Shown one piece after another: positions 1 through 6,209 of a DNA stretch of 9,828 nt. Under the pieces are notes generated by a model. The model was not told the DNA's origin and did not search any database. It saw only the letters and a program-made list of their open reading frames with translations. Source of the stretch: Planctomycetaceae bacterium (GTDB lineage: Bacteria; Planctomycetota; Planctomycetia; Pirellulales; Thermoguttaceae); NCBI GenBank assembly GCA_031288955.1, contig JAITQJ010000377.1, forward strand, positions 1 to 9,828, given 5' to 3'. Both the position numbers and the translations under genes were made by a program. Every line of letters begins with the position of its first letter. Position 1 is the stretch's first letter.

Positions 1-187
1 CAGCGGCTTCACGTTCGAGACGGCGTTTGTCCTCGGCGGCTTCACGCTCAAGGCGGATACGCTCCGCTTCCGCCCAGCGTTTCTTGTCGGCGGCTTCGCG
101 TTCGAGGCGTTCCCGCCGGCTTTCAATCGCCTGCTCCCTAATCAAGCGTAAAACTCTTACATAAGATAACGGTTCTTCGGCACTCAT
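1..187 (-). CDS. N-terminal part of a charged coiled-coil protein (truncated by window edge)
   Basis: Only the first 62 codons are visible; the gene runs off the left edge. The ATG at 187 is preceded at 6-8 bp by GGAGGAG, the clearest Shine-Dalgarno sequence in the window, which fixes the start. The protein begins MSAEEPLSYVRVLRLIREQA and from about residue 28 becomes a highly charged helix in which the motif LEREAA recurs three times (about residues 28, 46 and 57), separated by Lys/Arg/Glu-rich spacers. This composition predicts a long single helix or coiled coil. No enzymatic domain is visible in the part present, and I do not recognise the family. The open frame, the strong ribosome binding site and in-frame repeat spacing support a real gene; its function cannot be told from this fragment. 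Confidence 0.75.
   Translation of the reverse strand, partial: MSAEEPLSYVRVLRLIREQAIESRRERLEREAADKKRWAEAERIRLEREAAEDKRRLEREAA
4..109. repeat. Three imperfect 19-bp direct repeats inside the coiled-coil gene
   Basis: Near-identical copies of CGGCTTCRCGYTCRAGRCG lie at 4-22, 37-55 and 91-109. The offsets are 33 and 54 bp, both multiples of three. Each copy encodes the LEREAA motif on the minus strand, so the repeat is a coding repeat that could expand or contract without shifting the frame. More copies may follow beyond the left edge. Confidence 0.7.
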
Positions 188-311
188 CTTTTTCTCCTCC
201 CAAGCAAACAACGGCATTTTACACCCTGTATTCTACGCAGCGCAAAATGCCTTGTCAAACAAAAAACGGGGACATAACAAACGTTCAGAGTTGCAATCGT
301 AAAATGGCGAT

Positions 312-340
312 AAACACAAACCGCTAACACAAGTTAGCGG
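312..340 (-). terminator. Stem-loop terminator of the SUMF1-like gene
   Basis: A perfect 8-bp inverted repeat (CCGCTAAC at 321-328, GTTAGCGG at 333-340) with a 4-base loop lies 16 bp past the stop codon of the minus-strand gene ending at 357. Read on the minus strand the stem is followed by TTTGTGTTT, a broken T-rich tract, as expected for an intrinsic terminator. Confidence 0.65.
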
Positions 341-356
341 CTCTGATATACTGGCT

Positions 357-1217
357 TTACTGTCCGCTAACTCGGGACACGCGCACGCCCAAGTCGCTGA
401 CCGTGCGGTCAGGCGCGAGGCTGTACCGATACGCCGACCGGCAATACAGCGCGTCGCTGACCCAACTGCCGCCGCGGTTCACACGGCGACTGCCGGACGA
501 AGCACCCGCAGGGTCGGTTACATTACCCGCAGGATAATCGCCGTACCAATCACTGCACCATTCCCATACGTTACCGTGCATATCATACAAACCCCAAGCA
601 TTTGCCTTCTTGGTACCAACCTCGTGTGTGGTTCTTTCGCCATTATACCTATGCCACGCCATCCGGTCTAAATCGCCCGCATAAGCACCAGTCGTCCCCG
701 CCCGGCACGCATACTCCCACTGCGCCTCTGTCGGTAACGAAAACTTGTATCCTTTCGGCGCAGTGCCAAGGGCGTTTAATTTCTCAACAAACTCCTGACA
801 ATCGCTCCAAGATACACTCTCTACCGGTAACTTCGCTCCTTTGAAATAACCCCGATTACCAGCCATTACCGTTTTCCACATATCCTGCGTTACCTCTGTT
901 TCCAGCATCCAAAAGCCTTGCGTTAGCGTTACCTGATGCGGTGTTTCATTATTATCTCGGTTTTTTTCCGATGACGGACTGCCCATCGTGAACGTTCCTG
1001 CCGGACAACAACGGAAGCGGAACTTCACGTCCTTAATCGTCAACTCCAACGGGTCGCCCGCCTTGGATTCTGCTTTTTTCTTCGTCATCTCTTCGGCTTC
1101 ACAATGGAGAACAGCGAAGTTCGCAGCGCAGAGCGACAGAAGTATCATTCCTGCAACGATAAGCGGCAAAGCAGATGTTCGCCCGTTGTTGTCAGTGTAA
1201 AGCATTTTTGTTGTCAT
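357..1217 (-). CDS. Membrane-anchored or exported SUMF1/FGE-like (formylglycine-generating enzyme family) domain protein
   Basis: This 286-aa protein has a hydrophobic segment at about residues 17-37, read as an uncleaved anchor or signal peptide, then a charged linker and a complete FGE-sulfatase (SUMF1) domain from about residue 66 to the end. Family landmarks are CPAGTFTMGS (71-80), ETEVTQDMW, PVESVSWSDC, LPTEAQWEYACRAGT (161-175), DMHGNVWEWCSDWYGDY (212-228) and RGGSW (248-252). True FGE uses two cysteines (human Cys336 and Cys341). By direct alignment of the GGS(Y/W) motif the first is Ser254 here and the second is Cys259, so formylglycine synthesis is doubtful. An external binding or structural role is more likely. 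Such proteins are abundant in planctomycetes. The ATG at 1217 is chosen because it leaves a normal leader after the predicted promoter. A TTG at 1244 would add nine residues, and neither start has a clear ribosome binding site. Confidence 0.88.
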   Translation of the reverse strand: MTTKMLYTDNNGRTSALPLIVAGMILLSLCAANFAVLHCEAEEMTKKKAESKAGDPLELTIKDVKFRFRCCPAGTFTMGSPSSEKNRDNNETPHQVTLTQGFWMLETEVTQDMWKTVMAGNRGYFKGAKLPVESVSWSDCQEFVEKLNALGTAPKGYKFSLPTEAQWEYACRAGTTGAYAGDLDRMAWHRYNGERTTHEVGTKKANAWGLYDMHGNVWEWCSDWYGDYPAGNVTDPAGASSGSRRVNRGGSWVSDALYCRSAYRYSLAPDRTVSDLGVRVSRVSGQ

Positions 1218-1262
1218 CTTGTTTTCGTTGTTAGGGGTTGGCAACGCAAACGTACGCCGGAC

Positions 1263-1291
1263 ATTCTAACACGTCAGAGACGCTAGCACAA
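1263..1291 (-). promoter_or_regulatory. Predicted promoter of the SUMF1-like gene (extended -10)
   Basis: On the minus strand TTGTGC (1291-1286) and TAGAAT (1268-1263, 5 of 6 to consensus) are separated by 17 bp, and a TG one base upstream of the -10 box makes it an extended -10 element. The implied start near 1256 gives a leader of about 39 nt to the ATG at 1217, but only about 12 nt to the alternative TTG at 1244. Confidence 0.5.
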
Positions 1292-1397
1292 GATTGCGGT
1301 TTGTTGGAAGATAAACGGGAAAATCTATTTTTACGGTATTGATAAATGCCGGGCTTTACACTTTGCCCGCCCTATACCCAAGCCGCCCGTTTTCGCC

Positions 1398-1403
1398 TAT
1401 AAT
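1398..1403 (+). promoter_or_regulatory. Predicted -10 box of the phosphoglycerate mutase gene
   Basis: A perfect TATAAT lies 37 bp upstream of the ATG at 1441. The hexamer at the proper distance upstream (1375-1380) is a poor -35 match, and a better TTTACA at 1355-1360 is too far away. The promoter may therefore be activator-dependent or use another sigma factor. Confidence 0.4.
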
Positions 1404-1440
1404 ACTCTCTCGATTCCAACTTAACATATTGTAAACGGCT

Positions 1441-2646
1441 ATGGACATTCACGAACTTATTAAGAGTCTTCGGGAACCGGGCGAAGGGAAAATCGTTTTG
1501 CTCGTCTCCGACGGCATCGGCGGGCTGCCGATGAAGCCGGGCGGTCTTACCGAATTGGAAACCGCAAAAACACCGAACCTCGACGCTCTGGCAAAAATCG
1601 GCGTACAAGGACTTTCCGTTCCGATTCTGCCCGGCATTACACCCGGAAGCGGACCCGGTCATTTGGGACTTTTCGGTTACGACCCGCTCAAGTTCATCAT
1701 CGGACGCGGTGCATTAGAAGCCGCCGGTATCGGTTTTCAAATGCAGGAAAACGATGTCGCCATTCGATGCAATTTTTGTACAACCGATGCCAAAGGCAAT
1801 ATCACTGACCGCCGTGCCGGACGTATTCCGTCTGACGAAAGTGCCAAAGTTGTCGGGAAACTCAAAGCCATTAAAATTGACGGCGTGGAAATTTTCGTCG
1901 AACCCGTCAAGGAACACCGCTTCGTTGTTGTGTTTCGCGGTGCCGGTCTCGGCGATGCCGTTGCGGACACCGACCCGCAGCGTACCGGAGTTCCTGTTCT
2001 CGACCCCGTTGCCCGTAATGAGGCAAGCAAGAAAACTGCCGAAATTGCGAAAGAATTTCACCGTCAGGCAGTCAAAATTCTGGCAAGTGAAACCAAGGCG
2101 AACAATCATACAATGCGGGGCTTTGCCAAGAAGCCGCATATGCCGAGTTACGAAGAACTTTACGGTCTCAAAGCGGCGTGCATAGCGGTTTATCCAATGT
2201 ACAAGGGCTTGGCAAGTTTTGCCGGAATGACGCTTGTCGGCAAATCCGCTACGCTTACCGAAGAAATTGACACGTTGGAGAAAGCGTGGAACGATTACGA
2301 TTTCTTCTTTGTTCACTTCAAATACACCGACAGCCGGGGCGAAGACGGCAACTTCGACGAAAAGGTGAAGATGATAGAGGAACTCGACAAGGTGATTCCG
2401 CGTATTCAGGCGTTGAACCCGGCGTGCTTTATTGTAACGGGCGACCACAGTACACCGGCAAAGATGGCATCGCATAGTTTTCATCCGGTTCCGACGTTGA
2501 TTGTCTCGGATTTGGCTCGGACGGACGCAGCCGAACATTACGGCGAAAGGGATGCGGCAGCCGGCGGTCTGGGACATTTTGAAGCCCAATACCTGATGCC
2601 GCTGGCAATGGCTCACGCCGGAAGACTCGGCAAATTCGGTGCATAA
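1441..2646 (+). CDS. apgM: 2,3-bisphosphoglycerate-independent phosphoglycerate mutase, archaeal (ApgM) type
   Basis: This cytoplasmic glycolytic/gluconeogenic enzyme interconverts 3- and 2-phosphoglycerate without bisphosphoglycerate (EC 5.4.2.12). The 401-aa length is usual for the archaeal-type family, a short relative of the alkaline phosphatase superfamily. Visible motifs in order are VSDGIGG with metal-ligand candidate Asp24; TPGSGPGHLGLFGYDP (67-82) with Ser70 as the presumed phospho-accepting serine; a lid-like central domain containing RCNFCTTD; HFKYTDSRGEDGNF (292-305), which is very characteristic of the family; VTGDHSTP (332-339) with Asp335 and His336; and GHFEAQ with His379. All expected metal-site residues seem present. 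The ATG at 1441 gives the family-typical start about 17 residues before the first strand; no clear Shine-Dalgarno precedes it. It sits alone, with about 160 bp to the next gene, so it is probably monocistronic. The homocysteine-related ThrH-like relatives are less likely given the motifs. Confidence 0.93.
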   Translation: MDIHELIKSLREPGEGKIVLLVSDGIGGLPMKPGGLTELETAKTPNLDALAKIGVQGLSVPILPGITPGSGPGHLGLFGYDPLKFIIGRGALEAAGIGFQMQENDVAIRCNFCTTDAKGNITDRRAGRIPSDESAKVVGKLKAIKIDGVEIFVEPVKEHRFVVVFRGAGLGDAVADTDPQRTGVPVLDPVARNEASKKTAEIAKEFHRQAVKILASETKANNHTMRGFAKKPHMPSYEELYGLKAACIAVYPMYKGLASFAGMTLVGKSATLTEEIDTLEKAWNDYDFFFVHFKYTDSRGEDGNFDEKVKMIEELDKVIPRIQALNPACFIVTGDHSTPAKMASHSFHPVPTLIVSDLARTDAAEHYGERDAAAGGLGHFEAQYLMPLAMAHAGRLGKFGA

Positions 2647-2700
2647 AGGAAAAGTAAAAACCGGCAATGAAAAATTAGAATAGAAAGCGGAAAATTCGTC

Positions 2701-2757
2701 AATTGAAAGATGCCGTTGTGCTGATTATTTTCAATTTTCCCTGTCTATTTTCAATTT
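2701..2757. repeat. Repeated TTTCAATT boxes: candidate operator
   Basis: A 12-bp exact direct repeat, TATTTTCAATTT, occurs at 2726-2737 and 2746-2757, offset by 20 bp, about two helical turns. A third copy of its core (AATTGAAA) lies inverted at 2701-2708, so the first and second cores also form an inverted repeat. The right-hand copy overlaps the predicted -35 box of the downstream promoter. This arrangement suggests binding of a dimeric or cooperative regulator. An alternative is that the inverted pair is part of a weak terminator for the mutase gene. Confidence 0.4.
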
Positions 2758-2776
2758 GCCGAAGATAGTGTATAAT
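2748..2776 (+). promoter_or_regulatory. Predicted promoter of the Fe-S protein/dxr operon
   Basis: TTTTCA (2748-2753, 4 of 6 to the sigma-70 -35 consensus) and a perfect TATAAT (2771-2776) are spaced by 17 bp. The inferred start near 2783 gives a short leader of about 20 nt before the ATG at 2804. Confidence 0.55.
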
Positions 2777-2803
2777 TAAGCGAAAGTCAGTTGTTACCAT
2801 CCG

Positions 2804-3631
2804 ATGTCAAAAGGTATTCTCGTCAATTTAACGAAATGTATCGGCTGCGGCAGTTGCACCGTTGCTTGTAAAATGTACAACGGCAACCGCTGGATAGATG
2901 ACCGTGCGCCGGCATCCGGCGAAAAAGCCCAACTCGCCGACGAAAATTGGACAGTCATCCGTAAAAACCGTATCGAAAAGACAACACATAAAAACGTCGG
3001 CACCGATGCGGTTTCCGGTGCTACCAAAACCGACGGCAGCGAAGTTTGGCGTTACGTCAAACACCAGTGTTTGCACTGCAACGAACCCGGCTGCGCCTCG
3101 GCTTGTTTTGCGAAAGCATTTCAGAAAACCGAAGCCGGTCCGGTCGTCTATTATCCGCAACTTTGCGTCGGCTGCCGGTACTGTATGGTTGCCTGTCCGT
3201 TCAACATTCCGAAATTTGAGTGGGACAATCCGCTGCCGAAAATAACAAAGTGTATGATGTGCAGCAGCCGGGTCGAGGAAGGCGAATCACCGGCTTGCGT
3301 CGGCGTGTGTCCGACGAATGTAATGAAATTCGGCGACCGCAGCGAATTGCTCAAAGAGGCAAAAGAACTCGTTGCTAACGACGGCAGGTATATCAAACAC
3401 GTTTACGGCGAAGAGGAAGCAGGCGGAACTGCGTGGATTTACGTTTCCGACACGCCTTTTGAGGAACTCGGTTTCAAAACGCATATTCCGAACAGGTCGA
3501 TACCGGGTTACACCTCGAAGTATATGCACTTCACACCGTTTTTCGGTGCCGCCTGGTTCGTCATTCTCGCCGGTTTGTATCTGATTACTAAACCGTGGAA
3601 ACGCGAAGACGGCAAAGCGAAAAAAGAATAA
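2804..3631 (+). CDS. Four-cluster [4Fe-4S] electron-transfer subunit, FdnH/HybA-like
   Basis: This 275-aa protein resembles the beta (electron-transfer) subunits of membrane molybdopterin enzymes and hydrogenases, such as FdnH and HybA. Sixteen cysteines form four cluster-binding sets: C12-C15-C18-C22, C89-C92-C97-C101, C121-C124-C127-C131 and C150-C153-C165-C169. The segment ENWTVIRK before the second set matches the corresponding part of FdnH. A single transmembrane helix near residues 245-265, followed by a Lys/Arg-rich tail, anchors it as in FdnH. There is no N-terminal Tat signal, so it is either cytoplasmic-facing or carried out by a partner. No catalytic subunit or quinone-reactive membrane subunit lies nearby, so its partner is unknown. 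Residues 68-76 (DAVSGATKT) match the ApbE flavinylation pattern DxxSGATxT, which is unusual here. The next gene, dxr, starts 6 bp after the stop, so they are probably cotranscribed. Confidence 0.88.
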   Translation: MSKGILVNLTKCIGCGSCTVACKMYNGNRWIDDRAPASGEKAQLADENWTVIRKNRIEKTTHKNVGTDAVSGATKTDGSEVWRYVKHQCLHCNEPGCASACFAKAFQKTEAGPVVYYPQLCVGCRYCMVACPFNIPKFEWDNPLPKITKCMMCSSRVEEGESPACVGVCPTNVMKFGDRSELLKEAKELVANDGRYIKHVYGEEEAGGTAWIYVSDTPFEELGFKTHIPNRSIPGYTSKYMHFTPFFGAAWFVILAGLYLITKPWKREDGKAKKE

Positions 3632-3637
3632 ACAAAG

Positions 3638-4900
3638 ATGACAAAGAGCATTCAATCCTTTCCCCGCCGTGTTGCTGTTCTGGGTTCGAGCGGGAGCATC
3701 GGACGGAATGCGCTTGAAGTCATTGCCGGTTCAAAAGGACTCCTCGTTCCGGTTCTCTTGTCTGTCCATACACAAACAGACGTTCTTGCCGAACAAATCC
3801 GGCAAATGGCACTGCGCGGTATCACCGCCGAAATGCAAACGGGAAAAAATGTCTCTGCCGTGCTGCCCCGCTGGCTTGTTGTTACCGGAGAAAACGCAGA
3901 CCGAGACGTGCTGAAAGGGTTGCCGAAAGATGTTGAAGTCCTGTATGGACAAGAGGCTCTTTGCGAACTTGTCCGCCGCCCTGAAATTGATACTGTTCTT
4001 TCGGGAATTGTCGGAAGTGCCGGTTTGACAAGCACGTGGGCGGCAATCGAAGCAGGCAAAACCGTTGCATTGGCGAACAAAGAAGCGTTGGTAATGGGCG
4101 GTCAACTCCTGACTAATCTGGCAAAGCAGACCGGCGGACAACTGATTCCGGTGGACAGCGAACACAGTGCCTTGATGCAGGCGTTGCGGAGTAAAACACT
4201 GGCGGATAACACGCAGGATAATATCGCTCAAGATGCCGTCGAACGCATCATTCTGACTGCAAGCGGAGGACCATTCCGAACCTGGACGCTTGAAGCACTG
4301 CGGAATGTAACGGTCAAGGATGCGCTGAAACATCCGGTCTGGAAGATGGGACGCAAGATAACCGTTGACTCGGCAACGTTGATGAACAAGGCACTGGAAA
4401 TCATTGAAGCCCGCTGGCTTTTTGACATTCCGGCAAAACAGATTGATATTGTCATTCATCCGCAATCGCTGATTCATTCGATGGTCGAATTTACGGACGG
4501 TTCGGTAATAGCACAGGTAAGCAAGCCGGATATGCGGCTGCCGATTCAGACGGCATTGACCTTTCCGTACCGGTTTCCGTCCCCGGCGTTAAAAATGGAT
4601 TGGACTTTTACACAGACGCTGGATTTTTATCCGCCGGACTTGAAACGGTTTCCGGCAATACCGCTGGGCTGGGATGTTGCGGAGCGGGGCGGCAGTGCGG
4701 GAGCGGTTGTCAATGCAGCGAACGAGACGGCGGTCAATGCGTTTTTGGCGGAGCGGCTGCCGTTTGATAAAATCGTATCTCTTTGCAAGACGGTCTTGGA
4801 GTCGCACAACTATGAACCGTCTCCGACGCTGGAACGTCTTCTGCAACTTGACGCTTGGGCAAGAACAGAAACCGAAAAGGTGATATGCGGCACAACTTGA
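3638..4900 (+). CDS. dxr: 1-deoxy-D-xylulose 5-phosphate reductoisomerase
   Basis: This cytoplasmic enzyme carries out the committed step of the MEP (non-mevalonate) isoprenoid pathway, converting DXP to 2-C-methyl-D-erythritol 4-phosphate with NADPH and a divalent metal (EC 1.1.1.267). The 420-aa protein has the NADPH-binding loop VLGSSGSIG (14-22), ALANKEALVMGG (144-155), metal ligands Asp173 and Glu175 in PVDSEHSAL, LTASGGPFR (206-214), the segment VDSATLMNKALEIIEA (243-258) with Asn250, Lys251 and the third metal ligand Glu254, then HPQSLIHSMVEF and the C-terminal helical motif GAVVNAANETAVNAFL. It is slightly longer than the E. coli enzyme; part of the excess is a polar stretch at about 186-202 just before the LTASGG motif. 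All catalytic residues I can check are present. It follows the Fe-S subunit after 6 bp and likely shares its promoter; later MEP enzymes use Fe-S clusters, but no direct link is shown. Confidence 0.96.
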   Translation: MTKSIQSFPRRVAVLGSSGSIGRNALEVIAGSKGLLVPVLLSVHTQTDVLAEQIRQMALRGITAEMQTGKNVSAVLPRWLVVTGENADRDVLKGLPKDVEVLYGQEALCELVRRPEIDTVLSGIVGSAGLTSTWAAIEAGKTVALANKEALVMGGQLLTNLAKQTGGQLIPVDSEHSALMQALRSKTLADNTQDNIAQDAVERIILTASGGPFRTWTLEALRNVTVKDALKHPVWKMGRKITVDSATLMNKALEIIEARWLFDIPAKQIDIVIHPQSLIHSMVEFTDGSVIAQVSKPDMRLPIQTALTFPYRFPSPALKMDWTFTQTLDFYPPDLKRFPAIPLGWDVAERGGSAGAVVNAANETAVNAFLAERLPFDKIVSLCKTVLESHNYEPSPTLERLLQLDAWARTETEKVICGTT

Positions 4901-4921
4901 GTTGAATTAGGACACTCTATC

Positions 4922-4942
4922 AGATTTGAGGGGAGCAAATCT
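4922..4942. terminator. Hairpin between the convergent dxr and mnmA genes
   Basis: A perfect 7-bp inverted repeat (AGATTTG at 4922-4928, CAAATCT at 4936-4942) with a 7-base loop sits in the 58-bp gap between the two converging stop codons. Its position suggests a shared bidirectional terminator, but neither strand shows a T tract after the stem, so it would be a weak or factor-assisted one. Confidence 0.35.
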
Positions 4943-4958
4943 CGGCGGGGAAAACAGT

Positions 4959-6053
4959 CTAATCAATGATTCCGCCGCCGAGAATGTAATCGCCGTCATA
5001 GAGAACGGCAGATTGACCGCGTGCGATTGCCGTTTGCGGTTCAACAAAGTCCGCCCGAAACGAATCAATGCCCGTTTGTTCAACCAACGCCTCGCCCTCC
5101 GCCTGCCGGTAACGTACTTTTACTTTACAGCGCAGCGGCACATCGAGCCGTTCAAACGCAATAAAATTGATATGGTGTGCCGTCAGGGACTTCGTCTCCA
5201 AATCTTTCTCCGAACCGAGAACGATTTGATTGTCCGCAACATTGTGCGAACAAACATAATACGGAGCCTTTGCCGCAATGCCGAGTCCTTTCCGCTGTCC
5301 AATAGTGTAACGGACGAGTCCTTTGTGTCTGCCGAGGACATTACCGGCGGTATCCACGAAATCACCGGGTATGATACCTGCGGCAGAGACGGTATCTGCC
5401 GTTTTTTGGGTGTTGTGCTGCAAATAATGTTCAATCAATTCGGTGTATTTGCCGGTCGGCACGAAACACAAATCCTGACTTTCGGCTTTATGAGCAACCG
5501 CCAGACCAACTTGTTCGGCAAGACGGCGGGTTTCGCTTTTTGTTTGATTGCCGAGCGGAAAACGGACTTGTGATAATTGCTCCTGCGAAAGCGAATAAAG
5601 GACGTAACTTTGGTCTTTTTCCGGGTACGCTGCTCTTCGCAACAGGAACCTGCCGGTTGCGGTGTCTTTTTCGATTCGGGCATAATGACCGGTTGCCAAT
5701 GCTTCACAGTTTAACTGTTTTGCCTGTTGCAGGAGATGTCCGAATTTGATAGTTTTATTACAAAAGACACAGGGATTTGGTGTTTTGCCTTCGAGATAAG
5801 TCTTGATGAAGCGTTCGAGTACGAGTTGCCGGAATTCTTCGATGAGTTCGATGGTATGATGTTTGATACCGAGTTGTTGACAAACTTTTTGTGCATCGGC
5901 GACGGCAGCGGGAGTGAAACCGGTGTATCCGATATCTTCCGGCACGAAGAGTTTCATTGTGGCACCTTGGCACTCGCAGCCGTCTTGCAGGATTTTCCAG
6001 GCAGCGACGGAACTGTCCACCCCGCCGCTCATTGCCGTTAGTATTGTTGTCAT
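4959..6053 (-). CDS. mnmA: tRNA-specific 2-thiouridylase MnmA
   Basis: MnmA adenylates and then thiolates U34 in the wobble position of tRNA-Lys, -Glu and -Gln (EC 2.8.1.13), in the cytoplasm, using persulfide sulfur delivered from a cysteine desulfurase. The 364-aa length is normal. The N-terminal PP-loop ATPase motif SGGVDSS is at 9-15. The catalytic cysteine pair is Cys95 in TPNPCVFCNK and Cys196 in SQDLCF, matching E. coli Cys102 and Cys199. ATGHYAR (120-126) and KDQSYVLY (146-153) are the family's tRNA and active-site signatures. TIGQRKGLGI marks the central domain, and the C-terminal beta-barrel ends in VLYDGDYILGGGII. The gene is convergent with dxr and has its own predicted promoter, so it appears to be a single-gene unit. 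The ATG at 6053 is directly followed by the first beta strand and leaves no sensible upstream alternative. Confidence 0.96.
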   Translation of the reverse strand: MTTILTAMSGGVDSSVAAWKILQDGCECQGATMKLFVPEDIGYTGFTPAAVADAQKVCQQLGIKHHTIELIEEFRQLVLERFIKTYLEGKTPNPCVFCNKTIKFGHLLQQAKQLNCEALATGHYARIEKDTATGRFLLRRAAYPEKDQSYVLYSLSQEQLSQVRFPLGNQTKSETRRLAEQVGLAVAHKAESQDLCFVPTGKYTELIEHYLQHNTQKTADTVSAAGIIPGDFVDTAGNVLGRHKGLVRYTIGQRKGLGIAAKAPYYVCSHNVADNQIVLGSEKDLETKSLTAHHINFIAFERLDVPLRCKVKVRYRQAEGEALVEQTGIDSFRADFVEPQTAIARGQSAVLYDGDYILGGGIID

Positions 6054-6089
6054 TTATTCATACATTAAAAGCCGAGTCAACTAGTATGA

Positions 6090-6118
6090 ATTGTATAAAA
6101 CCGATTGCGAAAAGGCAA
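6090..6118 (-). promoter_or_regulatory. Predicted promoter of mnmA
   Basis: On the minus strand TTGCCT (6118-6113, 4 of 6) and TACAAT (6095-6090, 5 of 6) are spaced by 17 bp. The inferred start near 6083 gives a leader of about 30 nt. It lies in the 156-bp gap between mnmA and the end of the TerD operon, where I see no clear terminator for that operon. Confidence 0.5.
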
Positions 6119-6209
6119 GAGATGACACACGCCCATAATTCAGGGACAAATCCTAACCGGCTCGACAATTGCTTTTAGTGATTGTACTTCACAAACCTTT
6201 ATGCTACCC

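Noticed and set aside
4..109. Possible CRISPR-like repeats at the left edge
   Set aside because: The copies are imperfect, unevenly spaced and keep the reading frame, so they are coding repeats; no cas gene is present.
1218..1244. TTG start extending the SUMF1-like protein by nine residues
   Set aside because: It has no ribosome binding site and would leave a leader of only about 12 nt after the predicted promoter, whereas the in-frame ATG at 1217 leaves a normal one. It cannot be excluded.
1355..1403. TTTACA at 1355-1360 paired with TATAAT at 1398-1403 as a full promoter
   Set aside because: The 37-bp spacing is far outside the 16-18 bp range, so only the -10 box is reported.
1714..2667. 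317-codon open frame on the minus strand
   Set aside because: It is entirely antisense to the well-supported phosphoglycerate mutase and shows no domain, promoter or ribosome site; high third-position GC in the real gene creates such frames.
3731..4477. 248-codon open frame on the minus strand
   Set aside because: It is antisense to dxr, whose catalytic motifs are all in the plus-strand frame; the antisense translation is Cys/Arg/Gln-rich with no recognisable fold.
4926..5573. 215-codon open frame on the plus strand
   Set aside because: It lies opposite mnmA, which has a complete set of motifs; no independent evidence of coding.
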